Positions 41,600-53,530 are shown, counted from the first letter of the stretch. The stretch is DNA of 64,000 nt from Eriocheir sinensis (GCF_024679095.1 NC_066520.1:16700831-16764830), one strand, 5' to 3'. The notes: generated by a model not told the origin, from the letters alone. Numbers and translations are program-made.

Positions 41600-41690
41600 C
41601 TTCCCTCCTACCTGCGACCACCTGAGCACACTAATTAAGCTCATTTGCATAATAAACAACGGGATAATACCGAGGCGCCACGTGTCTTGC
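41600..41690. promoter_or_regulatory. candidate enhancer: POU octamer with homeodomain and E-box sites
   Basis: CACCTG, then CTAATTAAGC (TAATTAA at 41632-41638), a perfect octamer ATTTGCAT (41643-41650), ATAATAAAC and GCCACGTGTC, all within about 80 bp of non-repetitive intron 3. POU-factor input (Drifter/Vvl) into the Drosophila vg quadrant enhancer is established knowledge; the link here is inference. Confidence 0.35.
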
Positions 41691-41749
41691 CTTGAAGCCG
41701 CCCCCAACGAAGACTTTCCGTCCTGATCTGTCTGAGGTGAATGTCGCTG

Positions 41750-41865
41750 AGTGTTAGATAGTTGTTCAGCATCTTTATCTAACGCAGACAAATTCTCCTT
41801 TCTCTCATCGTCCTTTTTCAATTTCTTCTTTCTCCTCTCCTCAGCCATCTACGTAACCCCATCTT

Positions 41866-41898
<33 letters not shown>

Positions 41899-42180
41899 TC
41901 TCTATCTCTGTCCATTCCATCATTGCTTCTCCTCCTCACTCTCCTCTTTTTCTACCCTTGTCATCTACCTTCATCTGTTTCTTCTTTCTCTCCTTTTCAG
42001 CCATCTTCGCAACCCCTTCCTCCTTCTCCTCCTCCTCCATCTTCTCCTCTATTTCCATCAGTTGCTTCTCTTCCTCACTCTCCCCTTTTCCTACCCTTGT
42101 CATCTACCTTCCTCTGTTTCTTCTTTCTTTCCTCTTCAGCCATTTTTACAACCTTCTTCTTTTATTTGTTTGGTCGAGCC
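41750..42180. repeat. pyrimidine-rich degenerate array, unit about 125-160 bp
   Basis: TTCAGCCAT-T-CG-AACCCC-type phrases recur with CCTCCTCC runs (41841, 41996, 42137). The same unit continues at 43720-44240. Confidence 0.7.
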
Positions 42181-42229
42181 CTAGACACATTATTTTCCTC
42201 TCTGAACTACATCTGAAATTGGAAGTATA

Positions 42230-42362
42230 TCACATATCCGAAATCTCCATCCGAAACTGACCTCTCTTTTGGCCACTCCTCTCTACTGTCTTATATGGGA
42301 ACGTTGCTAGTGGGCTTTTTTTTTTATAGTTCTGCCCTTGTGTTGCTTCCTTTGCCGTAGAA
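42230..42362 (+). repeat. SINE-like family A copy
   Basis: The head is GAAACTGACCTCTCTTTTGG + CCACTCCTC; the middle is GGGAACGTTGCTAGTGGGC followed by a T-run; the tail is CTTGTGTTGCTTCCTTTGCC + GTA. Confidence 0.7.
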
Positions 42363-42439
42363 AAAGCACCCGCTACTACTACTACTACAACTTTTACTAC
42401 TACTATTACGACTACCACCACTGATGATTATGGTACGAC

Positions 42440-42960
42440 CCCCTTAATGAATGAATGTCGCAGCGCCTCACACCACCGGATGCGGGGCGGGCGTGAGCAT
42501 GTCCCTTCACCTGCCCGAGTGTCTTCACCTGGCGGGCTCATTGTTTCCTCACACCTGCGAGACGCCGCCGACAGCCTAATTGGGGAGTGAGTTACACCGT
42601 GTTCATTTAGCATAATTAGATGGGCCGGACTGGATAAATGGAGCTAATTAACGTTTATTTAAGGACGAATAATATAGGAAGTACCGCCGGTCACTCAACC
42701 TTGCCGGCCACCCACGATAGGATCTACCCCGCACGGTCGATGTTCCGGGGCGATTGTTTAGCGTTCTGGCCCCTACGAACCTCCAGCCCCGTGATAGGCC
42801 GAGGGCTAATAAGGGTAGACAGCTTACACGCTCCCCCGTCGAGCTAATGAGGCGGCGTCACGAAGGGCGATAACCTGCCGGGGACGTAAGGGAGCCTCGG
42901 CCTTCGGGAGGGTCGGGGCGGAGAGTGCTATGCGGCGTGGCGGGGCGCGGGAGACTTATA
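42440..42960. promoter_or_regulatory. candidate vg intronic enhancer island
   Basis: About 500 bp of non-repetitive, CpG-rich sequence. It has three CACCTG E-boxes within 50 bp (42508, 42526, 42552), TAATTG at 42577, TAATTA at 42613 and 42645, and GCCGCC/CGGGG patches that could bind Smad/Mad. No coding frame or splice signals. It is the best enhancer candidate in the window by site density and contrast with its surroundings. Confidence 0.4.
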
Positions 42961-43191
42961 TATAAAGGTAATGACTGTACGATTGGCCGATTAATGCCGT
43001 TAAAACGAAGGAAATATTTTACAGCGCCGGTTTGCTGCTGATTATTATTTATTAAGGGGAGATTTTTGTTTGTTGTTCTTGTTAATTAGTTCCGCGTCAC
43101 GCCGAAATCATCTTGGTCATAGTTAGTAGTTCAGTTGTTTGAGTATTCAAGTTTGTTTTGGTTGTTGTTGTACACGATGACCCTCCCTCGC

Positions 43192-43192
<1 letters not shown>

Positions 43193-43232
<40 letters not shown>

Positions 43233-43300
43233 AAGATAGATAGGAAGGAGAAGCAATGATGGAATGGAAAAAGGAGGAGGAGGAGGAGGAGAAGAAGGTT
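43193..43300. repeat. (AGT)n and (GGA)n triplets
   Basis: AGT at 43193-43231 and GGA near 43274-43292. A second short AGT run lies near 43445-43470. Confidence 0.9.
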
Positions 43301-43719
43301 ACACAGATCCCTGAAGAGAAATAAGAGCTGGGAGCAGTAGTAAGTAACCCTCATCTCATCCTCTTCTCAATTTTCTCCTACATTTTCTATTCGTCTAAGC
43401 ATTTTATCGTTCACTTCTCTGTTTCTAATCACTGCGTATGGTAATAGTAGTAGTAACAGTAGTAGTAGTAAGGTACCCTCATCTCATTCTCTTCCACATT
43501 ATCCTCCACATCTTCTATTCTTCCTATTAACTCGTTCAATGCTCGTCGTTTCTTATCACGGAGTCGCCCTCGTATACACACCTATAACACTCGTCCTTGC
43601 CCACTCGTAAACGTCAGCCCAAGCACCCACAACGTCGCGCCCATGCAATTAATTTCTCAGGCTTTAGAATATGAGTCCAAACACCAAGTCGTAGATTCTT
43701 GCGCTCGTTAAGTTTTGCC

Positions 43720-44420
43720 CCATCTTGCCTCATCATCTGCTACCCTTGCTTCTTGTTATTTCTCGTCTCTTTTTTATTGTTTTCATTTTCCTTCTTCCTT
43801 CTTTCTCTTCTGTTCACCCATCTACGTAACCTCCTCTTACTTCTCTTTCATCTCCCTTGCCTTCCATCATTGCTTCTTCTTCTTCCTCTTCTCTTTTATT
43901 AATGTTCCCATCTTTCCTCTTCCGTTTCCTCTTTCTCCTCTCTTCAGCTATCTACGTAACCTCCTTCTCCTCCTCCTCCTCTTCCCTATTCTCTTCCTCG
44001 CTTCCCTCCTCTCTCCTCTCCTTTGACGTCCGTGTTGTTTTTTCTTCCCCTTGTCTTCTAATTTTCTCTGTGTATCTTCTTTCTCCTTTCTTTAGCTATC
44101 AACGTAACCTTCTCTTCCTACTCCTCTTTCCTCTTCTTTGTCATTTGTGTTGCTCCTTCTTCATTTCCTTTTTTTTTCCTACCCATTTCATCTTCCTCTA
44201 TTTCTTCGTTCTCTCCTCTTTAGCCCTCTATGCATCCTACTTCTGTTCCTCCCTCCACTCAAATGCCATCCGTGCTCCTCCTCTCTTCTCTTCTGATTTT
44301 CTTTTCTTTATTCTGTTCTTTTCTTTTCTCTCCTATTCCCTTACGTACCCTATACACTCCCTTTTCCTCTCCCTCCTCCTCCACCACCACCACCACCTCT
44401 TCCTTCTCCTCCTCCTCGTC
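43720..44420. repeat. pyrimidine-rich degenerate array
   Basis: A continuation of the 41750-42180 family with TCTACGTAACCTCCT marks (43821, 43951, 44098). Not coding. Confidence 0.65.
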
Positions 44421-45335
44421 CTCCCACAACTATAGACTCCAGGACGCTCCTATAAACGCGACAACAAACGGAACAAGTGACAGTCGGCCCCGGCATAAAC
44501 AGCAGCTCGGCGGGGGGTGGGTGTGGGGGTCGGGGGGTTTAGTAAGGTCGGGTTTACTACCTTATAATTTGGAAAGAGAGCATTTATGGCCGCGCTTCCG
44601 AGGGTTTATGGAAAGGTAAATCTCGCTCGTGAACAGAAGGTAAGGGGACGTAGGGAGGGAGGAGGGGGAGGGAAGAGAGGGGGGTTAGGGGGAGAGAAAT
44701 GGAGATAGAGGAAAAGAAAGAGAAAAAAAAAGAGAAAAGAAAGGGAGATAGAAATGAGGAAAAGAAAAAGCGAACCAAGAAAATAAAGAAAATAAAGAGT
44801 AGCAGAGAGAAAAAAAAAAGAAAACTAGGATTGAAGGAAAAGAGATAAAGAGATAAGAGAAATAATTCAAGTGAAAGTACAAGAATATTTTTTTAATGGA
44901 TCGCCAGAAAACAAATATCTATCTATATCTCTGTGTACCTGTCTATCTATATCTATATCAATTTATCTATCTATCTATCTATCAATCTATCTGTTTGAAA
45001 GTTCCGGATATTATCATCACGCCTTCTATCAAACTTCACCGGAGGAAGAGCTTACAAATTTACACACAGGACTCCCTTCTCTTATCCTCCCACCCAACAT
45101 TTTATAGTCAGGTTTGCAAAGGACAAGAACCCTCTCGTAACTCCCGTAGCTTTCCTTCACACGTGTTCCTCTGTAGCATGAGCTCTTTATGTTCTTTCTT
45201 TTTTTCCTTCTTTCTCTTTGTCTATTTTCTTCATTCTCTTTCTTCTTTTTCTTCTTTTTACTTTATTTTCTCTGTTTCTTTTTCCTTTCCAGTTTTTGTT
45301 TTTTAATCTCTTGGTTGCTTACGTTTTTATTATTT

Positions 45336-45455
45336 TACACTTACGGAAGCAACTCAAAGGCAGACACAAAGAAAATAAGTAAAGCAAAGAAATCCCGCTA
45401 AGCAATGTTCCTATAAAAGGTGATAACAGAGAATGGCCAGAAGAGACTGACTTAA
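45336..45455 (-). repeat. SINE-like family A copy
   Basis: Reverse orientation: CTTACGGAAGCAACTCAAAGG, ATCCCGCTAAGCAATGTTCC + TATAAAAGG, then AATGGCCAGAAGAGACTGAC. Confidence 0.7.
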
Positions 45456-45699
45456 AACCTTTTCCCCCTCTTCCTTTTCGTTTTTATCACTCCTTCTTTC
45501 CTCCTTCTACCTCTTCTCTTTCTTCATTCATTCTTCTGTTACTCTTCTTTAAACACTCTTTTTCTTCGCGCTCCTTCTCCCATTTCTCTCTCCCTGGCAT
45601 CCATCTCCTTTACCTCTCCTTACTCTTTCCCACAAATCTTCTGCTTCATTAATTATGGACTTTCCTCCCCAGCATATGTATTGTTTTTTCAGTATCCCT

Positions 45700-46040
45700 G
45701 TTTTCCGGTTTTTTGTTGGCATGTACACGAACATCACAAAGTTTATAAATACGGAGTCAAGTTATGCTTTACCTCATGAGAAGGCAAACAGTTCGGGACA
45801 TCATTTCAAGTCGACGCTTAAAAAAGAACAAACAGTAACCTAGTGCCTCGGCCCACCACGAAACCTTAACATCACAAGGCATCGAAAACAATAACATCAA
45901 GAACAACAACATCAAGAACAAGAACAGCTAGAACATCACAGCTTATCAGTGTGGAGTCAAGTTATGCTCTGCCGCACGAGAAGGCAAAAAGTTCAGGGCA
46001 TCATTTCAAGTCGACGTTCAAGGAAGAACAAGAAGAGTAG
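45700..46040. repeat. two-copy duplication, unit about 235 bp
   Basis: GGAGTCAAGTTATGCT-T-CC, CGAGAAGGCAAA-AGTTC and GGCATCATTTCAAGTCGACG recur at about 45752 and 45953. Confidence 0.85.
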
Positions 46041-46059
46041 CTTAGCGCCTCACCCAACC

Positions 46060-47600
46060 ACCAACCAAAGAGCCCGCGGCGAGGACGAACGAAGGGAGGA
46101 AGGGAGGAGGGAGAAACGAGACAAGGGGAGGGAGGGAGGGAGGCAGGGAGGCGATAAGGCGGGGAGTGAGGGAAGGAAACTCGGAAGGAAGGTGACGGCT
46201 GGAGGATGTCAGAAGTCAATGGGAGGGGAATGGTGTTGGGTGATTGATGATGAGAAGGAGAAGGAGGAGGATTAGCGAATGAGGAACAAGGAGGAAGAAA
46301 ATAAAAGATGAAAGTATATGAAAAGAGAATATGATTGTGCTGATGAAAGGAAAGGGAGGAGAAAAGACTGAAGAGACTGGTAAGGGTGAGAGGCAAAAAA
46401 GGATGAAAAAAATAGTTAGAAAGCGAAGGGAAGAAGGAGAAACTAAAAGAAAGAGAACAAGAGAAAAAAACAAAAAAAAAAAAGAGAAAAAAAGGCAAAG
46501 GAACTGACGAAAATGGAATGATGATTGATGACAGAGAAAAGGAAGGTAGTAAGGGTGAGAGGCAAAAAAGGATGAGAAAAGTAGAGTTAGAAAGCGAAGG
46601 GAAGAAGGAGAAACTAATCGAAGAGAACACATAAGAGAAACACAGCGGGAAAAGATGACAAGAAAAGGGCTAAAGGAACTGACGGAGGTAGAAATGGGAT
46701 GATTACTGAGAGAAAAGGAAGGTAGTAAGGGTGAGAGGCAAAAAAAAAGGATGAGAAAAGTAGAGTTAGAAAAACGAGAAAGTAACCAAAGAGAACATAG
46801 AAGAGGAACACAGCGAGAAAAGATGGCAAGAAAAGGACTAAAGGAACTGACGGCGGAAGAATGGGAAGATGAGAGAGAAAAGGATAAATAAGGTAAAATG
46901 TTAGAAAGCAAAGGAAAGAAGGAACGACAAACCTAAATGAACATAGGAGACTAGCAGAAAAAAGTGGTAAGGAAAGAACTGAAGCGAAGGTGGAGACAGA
47001 GATAGAGGCGGAGGTAGAGATGAAGATAGAGGCGGAGATCGAGGGGAGGGTATAGGCGGAGATAGAAGCGGAGGTCGAGGCGGAGGTAGAGGCGGTGCTA
47101 AGGCTCTTTTATGGTGGTGGTGGTCGTGTCGCAGCCTCCTAAACAATGTCTTATTTTATGTTAATGTTCGGCCGCCGCGACGCGACTCAACGGTGGTCCT
47201 GGAAGCCTTGGGACGGGGGAGGAGGGGCTGCGGAGGAAGGGAGAAGAGGAGGAGGAGGGGAAAAATGGAGTGAGGGGGAGGGTGCTGGAAGGGTAGAGGA
47301 GGGAAAAGAGCGAGGCGAGTGTAGGGTAAGAGGGAGGGTGGATATGGGTGTTAGGGTAAGGGAGGGGAAGGGGAAAGAAGGAAACGTGTGTAGGGTAAGG
47401 GAGAAGGAGGGTTCTGGGGGAAGGGAGGAGAAGGGGAAAAAAGGGAGTGTGAGTATGGTAAGAGGGAGGTGTAAGTAGGGGGTGAGAGGGAAGAAGGAGG
47501 GTGCTGGAGGGAGGAAGGAAAGGGAAGGAGAAAGAGGGAGAGAGTAGGGTAAGGGAGGGAGTGGAAGGAGAGTAAAGGGAAGGGAGGGAAGATTTAAAAG
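46060..47600. repeat. purine-rich block with arrays of about 165 and about 12 bp
   Basis: GGTGAGAGGCAAAAAAGGATG recurs (46388, 46553, 46731) with AAAGCGAAGGGAAGAAGGAG. A GGCGGAGGTAGAGAT-type short array lies at 46985-47100, then GGGA-rich DNA. Open frames here are compositional. Confidence 0.75.
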
Positions 47601-48189
47601 ATAATGAACCTTGATATTGGTCTAGCTTTCATGTTTTTTATCGCATGGCATCAGAGAGATTGAGATAGAGAGGTAGAGAGAGTGCTAGAGAATTCTTGAA
47701 TAAATTTTGCTCTAGTTAAAGATTCTACTCTTTTTTTTTTCTCTCATCTTATCTTTTATCTCCCTTGCCTTCCATCATTTCTTCTTCTTCTTCCTCTCCT
47801 CTTTTCTTGTAGTTCTCATTCATCCTCAATTCGTTTACATTCATTCTCTTCCCATACTAGTTTTTCCCTTTCTACTTCCTAACTCTTCCCTTTTCCTTTC
47901 GTTCATCCTTTTCCGTTACTCTTCTCCAAATCCATACTTCTTTCTCCCCGCACTCACTCTCACTCTCTCCCTGACTCTCCTTCCTTCTCTTCCATCTCTC
48001 CTTACTTTTTCCCACTACATCTTTCCTTTACTCCCAATCATCTCTCTTCCTTTCAGTCATTCTTTTCTTTTACGCATCTCCGAATCCAGACTTCATTTTC
48101 CTCGCACTTAATCTCCCTTCTACCTACTTCCCTCCCATCGCTCTCATCCCTCACCTATTCCTGCTCTTTCCCACCACTCCGGCACCTAC

Positions 48190-48370
48190 CTACCTGCCTC
48201 CTCCCTCCCCTTCTTTCCTCCCTCACACCTCATTAGGCCGCACGTGTCGGTCATAAGCTCAGGTGAGGTGGCCGTAATCAACAGAGGATTATAAACTGCC
48301 TCCCCAGGTAAGTCCCTCTCCATCGACAATCCCATTTCGAGCAGAGGATTACGCGATGGGATTGTTGTGG
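48190..48370. promoter_or_regulatory. candidate regulatory island in vg intron 3
   Basis: Non-repetitive patch with CACGTG, CAGGTGAGGTGG and two GAGGATTA sites (Otx/bicoid-like; near 48283 and 48343), between polypyrimidine and polypurine blocks. Confidence 0.22.
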
Positions 48371-48559
48371 TGGTTGTCGTGGGGAGGGACATGGAGCGGA
48401 AAATGGGAAGGAAGGGGACAGGGAGAGGGAGGGTAAAGGTAAAGTTTGGGGTATATGCTATAGCTACGCGTGGCCTCAGTGCTCATCTCCGTCGCATTGA
48501 GCTTCTGGAGTTCGAGGAGAGTAAGAAAGGAAGGAAACAAGGAAGTGATGGAGATGAGA

Positions 48560-49170
48560 GTGAGTAAGGGAGTGGAAAAGATTGACAGACAGAAAAGTAG
48601 GAGAGAAAAAGGAGCATTGAGGAAAGGAGGGACATGACAGGAAAAGAAACAAAAGTGGACGGAGAAGAAGGCGGAGAGAGATGAAAATGGGAAGAATAGA
48701 AAGAGGAGGAAAAGGAGGAAAAAAGACGCGTGATAAAAATTGCCGGATATAGAGATAAAAAAAGAGAGGCAGAAGATATGAAAGGGGAACCCCCCCAAAA
48801 AATGAAGATGGCGATTACAGAAAAGAAGAGGGGAAGAAAGAAAAGTAAGAAAATATGAAAAAGAGACGGAAAAGGAATATAAATATGAAAGTTAGTAAGA
48901 GAAAATGAGGAAATAGAAAATAAACAAAAGATGAGGATGAGGAGGCGGAGAAAGACGAGAAAGACAAGCATTAAAAAAAAAAGAGGGGCAGAGAGGAAAA
49001 AAATGAGGAAGAAGAGAATTTATAAGGTTGAAAAATAAAAGGGGGGAACAAAAGCGAAAAATTGGAGAGGAGGTGGGGAGAGAGGAAAAAGATAGGCGGT
49101 AGAAAATAAAAAAAGAGGTTGAGGAAAAGATCAAGAAAAAGGAAAAAAAGAAACTGACGTAGGAAGCCCA
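48560..49170. repeat. A/G-rich low-complexity block
   Basis: Purine-rich drift without periodicity strong enough to define a unit. No gene. Confidence 0.6.
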
Positions 49171-49376
49171 AGAAAGCAATACTCTTTTCCTTGACCACCC
49201 CGCCAAGCACCGTAAATCATCGGTAAAAGGGAGTTACTGTCCTCGCGTGCTGTCCGCTGTTTGCTCTCCATCATTCTTAGTGTGCAGCCTTCACGGGGAA
49301 CAGATAAACCTCGTCATCCTTCCGACGTTTGACAGGAATTTGATGACCCTCTCCTGAGCCATGCACTTCAAATAAA

Positions 49377-49740
<364 letters not shown>

Positions 49741-50361
49741 CAGAAAATCTCAACTCTCTCCTTATATACTGCGCGAGGACCAGGAAATCACCACATGTCC
49801 CAAACGTCGACTTGCTTAAGGAAAACAAGAACTATTAAATCGGAGTAGTTGAAAGTAAGAAGACGGGAAACTTGTATTACAGAGTCGACTGTGGCTTTAG
49901 TTGCACTCGTACCACAACTTGTTTCTTTTATAGGCTCGGAGTGCGCATTACCGGCCAGTATAGATAGCGAGGAAGAAATGGGAGGCGATTGGATGGTAAA
50001 GTAACGGATGTGCTTCTTATTTTGAGTTTTAAGTATATATCGTAATACTTTTTTGGACTTTGCAAGCCTCGTAAATTCTCTAAGTTAACGAATAGAAATT
50101 GCAGCAAGATAATAAGCAAGGAAAACACTTAACGAAGATGTTTCCTGAAGCATCGTCACTTTTCCATTAGCTCTGCACTTCTTTAGTCTTTTCATCGTAC
50201 AAATCCTACAAGCCGTAAAAAAAAAAAAAAAGGGAAATCGTAAACTTAACAAAGCTTCGGAATACACGACAAGCATCATCAAGAGAGAGAGAGAGTCAGA
50301 GTGTATTGGATGGGAATTCGAAACTGTTGTCGGGGTGTTGAGAACCATAGTACGTAAAAAG

Positions 50362-50367
<6 letters not shown>

Positions 50368-50400
<33 letters not shown>

Positions 50401-50475
50401 TGTGTGTGTGTGCACTAATGAAGGCATCAGGTGGGACAGGTAATCCGATGTTATGAAAGTCTGCTCTCTGGGAGG

Positions 50476-50553
<78 letters not shown>
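50368..50553. repeat. (TG)n, (TG)n and (CT)n tracts
   Basis: TG at 50368-50412, then TG at 50477-50509 running directly into CT at 50510-50553, about 110 nt inside intron 3 from the exon 3 donor. Confidence 0.95.
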
Positions 50554-50555
<2 letters not shown>

Positions 50556-50663
50556 GCCACCAACCTCCCATCCTCTTTAAGTTTCCTCTCCTCTTATGTC
50601 TACCCCCGATCCTCCCCTCCCTGACCCTCCTCCCTGCCTGTGTTCCCCCCGCCTGTCACTCAC

Positions 50664-50802
50664 CCTTGCTGGTCTTGCTGAAGGACTGCGTGAGGGCCCG
50701 GGAGAAGTGCTCGTCCACGGCCGTCGCGAGGTCGCCGCTGAAGTAAGTTAACACCACACAGTTGGCGGAAATGTAGTGGGCGTCGGCGTGCTGCGGCTCG
50801 CC
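50664..50802 (-). CDS. vg: vg exon 3 (TONDU/Vg domain)
   Basis: The exon is 139 nt, from an acceptor CTCTACCTTCCAG to the strong donor GTGAGT; it starts in phase 0 and ends in phase 1. It encodes residues 156-201 and the first base of codon 202. The segment includes ANCVVLTYFSGD followed by VDEHFSRAL, the hallmark TDU motif of Vestigial and VGLL proteins. By family knowledge, the VxxT(Y/N)(F/Y)xGD strand and the VDxHF helix dock on the YAP-like binding surface of TEAD/Scalloped. All key positions look intact, including the Val-Val, Phe-x-Gly-Asp, Asp-Glu-His-Phe and Arg-Ala-Leu residues. This exon alone identifies the gene; no other protein family fits. Confidence 0.97.
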
Positions 50803-51197
50803 CTGGAAGGTAGAGGAGAGGTGCGAGGGTGACAGAGGGTGTGACTTGGGCGTCTCTGAGAAGGAAGAGGCAGGCGAAATCTGACTTTTTTGATTGAAAA
50901 GGCGCAAGTGTGACTAGTAAGCAAGGATATGGTTAGAGATGCGATATTGTGAGCCTTCTTCAGTGGCGAGATGATGATGTGTTGTATGAATAAAGCGATC
51001 GGATTTTAGAAGTCTAGGAGATATTTCCACGGATCTCAAACTAGGCCTATCTGTAATGTAGTATGGTGGGTTTATATTTACGTGTGTAGTAGCAAATGCG
51101 ATTTCATATAAAGTCATGGCGTGTCTAAAAGCGTCCATAATGGCATCGTGTACTAAATACTGAGATGATTCATTTCACTTAAGGAACACCAGCTCAC
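50803..51197 (-). other. vg intron 2 (395 bp)
   Basis: This short intron lies between the Gln-rich exon and the TDU exon. It has a GTGAGC donor and a CTACCTTCCAG acceptor, in phase 0. No repeat or microsatellite was seen inside it, which is unusual for this window. Confidence 0.88.
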
Positions 51198-51554
51198 CTT
51201 TTCGTCGGTTTTGATTGCATGGGAGACCGCTTGCTGCTGCTGTGTTTGTTGCTGCTGCTGTTGCTGCTGCGAGACCACGGGGGAGGAGCACACGCCGCCG
51301 TGGGTGACAGCAGCAGCCGCAGCAGCCGACACAGCAACGGCGGCGGGAGGGACGGGAGCGGGAGGTGCTGCTGCTGTGGCCGAGACCGCGCCTGCTACTG
51401 GGGTCTGTGGCAAAGGTGCTGACGCCGTACTCGTGGACGCAACAGCGGCGGCAAACTGTTGCTGTTGCTGCTGCTGCTGCTGAGTCTGGAGGTCAGGCGT
51501 TGGTGTCTGTGAGGAGCCCGCGCCCCCGGCCCCCACGTCCTGCAGGCGGTACTT
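51198..51554 (-). CDS. vg: vg exon 2 (Gln/Ala-rich linker)
   Basis: The exon is 357 nt (119 codons, residues 37-155), between a CTCTCTCCCCACAG acceptor and a GTGAGC donor, phase 0 at both ends. It begins KYRLQDVGAGG. It contains a run of nine Gln (about 61-69), an Ala/Pro/Ser/Thr-rich middle, and a second Gln block of eight plus four residues (about 132-144), and it ends AIKTDEK just before the TDU exon. Low-complexity linkers upstream of TDU are usual in Vg/VGLL proteins and are thought to serve as flexible or transactivating segments. Gln codons are largely CAG, so length polymorphism is likely. Assignment to vg rests on phase compatibility and position, not on a conserved motif. Confidence 0.85.
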
Positions 51555-51884
51555 CTGTGGGGAGAGAGAGGGAGGGTGAGGACAAGTATTGGGAAAGCGG
51601 CGATGGAGGGCAAGTTAGGTTGGGTTGGGGAGGAGTGAGTTAATGGAGCATGAGAATGTTTAAGAGGGTGAGAGGATGAAGGGATGAGGGGTGAGACTGC
51701 ACGGATAGGTAGATGGGAAAGTAGGTTGGTGTTTGAGAGCACAAGTGTTGTATTGATGCAAAGGGAGGCGAGTGAGTCCTAAGGCAGGAGAGCTCTTAAG
51801 AATTGCCAGAGGACTGTGTTAAGGAAAACGGGAAGGCAATCTATCAGAAAAAAATAACCGCCAAGCATTGCATCATATGGGAGT

Positions 51885-51888
<4 letters not shown>

Positions 51889-51926
<38 letters not shown>
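51889..51926. repeat. (AC)n microsatellite
   Basis: About 19 AC units. Confidence 0.95.
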
Positions 51927-51928
<2 letters not shown>

Positions 51929-52094
51929 ACCCCCCACCCACCTACCCCCGGTACAGGAGAGGGAAGAGATGTACATACGTGCGGTCACTGAATATTGGCG
52001 GCTGTCATGGTGACGCTATCCAATAATGGCTTCAAGCGAGGGAGGAGAGAATGTGAGAGGCTTGTGATGGTGAAGGAGGGACAGCATACACGAA

Positions 52095-52500
52095 GGTAGT
52101 CTAAAGGTTAGCGTGTTAAAAAAAAATGCTAGTATGTACAAGTAAATGTTACCTTATTCTGCTCATGTGAGAAGAGAAAACGTAAAAGAAAAAAAAAAAT
52201 GTGTTCAAAGAAATGTTAGTATGTACAAGTAAATGTTTCCTCACTCTGTTCATGCGAGAAGATAAAATGGAAAAGAATAAAATCTCTGGCGAAGAGGATG
52301 CGAAAACAATACTCTTTGATTCGCTCCCTTTTACCACCGTTTTTTGGGAACATTGCATTGCTAAAGTTACGTTCATGGGAGAAGAAAAAACACCGGAAAA
52401 GGAAAAATATCTGGCGAAGGAAATGCGGAAACAGTGCTCTTTAATTTGTTTCCTTTTTCACATTTTTTTTTTTATCTAGATATTTGCGTTGCTAAAGTTG
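52095..52500. repeat. nested two-copy duplications
   Basis: GTATGTACAAGTAAATGTT recurs (52133, 52208), and ATCTCTGGCGAAGAGGATGCG recurs as ATCTGGCGAAGGAAATGCGG about 120 bp later. Confidence 0.75.
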
Positions 52501-52949
52501 GTATGTTGAAATAAGAGTAAGGTTTCCTCACGCTGTTCCCCCCTTAATTTCGTCTTTTTTACTCGTCTCTATATCAGATAACTTCGCAAAATCTTCCCTT
52601 CCTTCAGCGCTTCGAGTTGTAGTTTGCCTCTTAAAGTAAATATGTTAGGTTTGCATCATGTTCGTTTTCTCGTCGTATTTCACTCGCCTCACTCATGTAG
52701 AACCTTGCAAACTTCCCTTTTGATTTTTCTTTAGCGCTTCGATTTGTCACACGCGTTACCGTTTGTCTCAGTTTACCTAAAAAAAAATATGCAAGTATAC
52801 ATGAATCAGGTTTGCATTATGCTCGTTTCCTCGTCTTATTTCACCCGCATGGCTACCGCAGAACCTTGCAAACCCGCCGCCTTCACGCACCTCCACGGCA
52901 AAAGATGTGAGAGTTTCCGTTTGTCTCGTTTTCCACCAAATCTTCCCGG

Positions 52950-53170
52950 CGCACCAGTAACCATTTACCGTATTTTTAGACATTTTGACGCCCAAGTTCA
53001 CCTACTTGACAAGGCTTTCCTACGATTTTTTGGGCATTTCCAGGAGCAGTTTTATGACTCTGGTGATAGTAGGACCCTTCTTCTGTACCGTGAACATAAA
53101 GAAACACTCATTAGATCCCGATTGACCCCATCTTTGACCTTTAGAAATAGTTGAAGTGGGAAGCGAAATT
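52950..53170 (+). repeat. SINE-like family B copy
   Basis: In order: TTTTTAGACATTTTGACGCC, ACTTGACAAGGCTTTCCTACG, CAGGAGCAGTTTTATGACTC, TTCTTCTGTACCGTGAACAT, AAAGAAACACTCATTAGATC. The apparent ORF here is repeat-derived. Confidence 0.75.
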
Positions 53171-53204
53171 GTCTTATAATACCGGACTTAATTTGGCCAT
53201 ACTC

Positions 53205-53530
53205 TTAAACATTTCAGCGTCCAAGCAGGCAAGCACACATATTTGGCAAGGTTTTCGTAGGAGTTTCGAGCATATGCAGGGGTAGTTTTATAATCCTTCA
53301 GGTGGTAGTTTAACCCGTCTTCTGTACCATGCACCTAAGAAGTACTCATTAGAATCCGACATATCTCCTTTTCGGCCCTTAGAAGTAGTTGATGTGAGGG
53401 GTGGGAGCGTCTGACAACACCGACCTTTATCCTTCTTTCCCCCTTCCCCTTCTGTCTCTCTCCGGCATATGACCACAGATGTTGCGCCGACTAAACGAAA
53501 CTTTCCAACTTTCCCCCGAGAATTCCGAGA
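53205..53530 (+). repeat. SINE-like family B copy with 3' tail
   Basis: Second copy in direct orientation. It ends with GGCATATGACCACAGATGTT + GCGCCGACTAAACG, the tail also found at 55868-55930. Confidence 0.75.

Noticed and set aside
52744..53154. 136-codon plus-strand ORF with a varied amino-acid composition
   Set aside because: Its second half lies in a SINE-like family B copy found elsewhere in the window, so the frame is repeat-derived.
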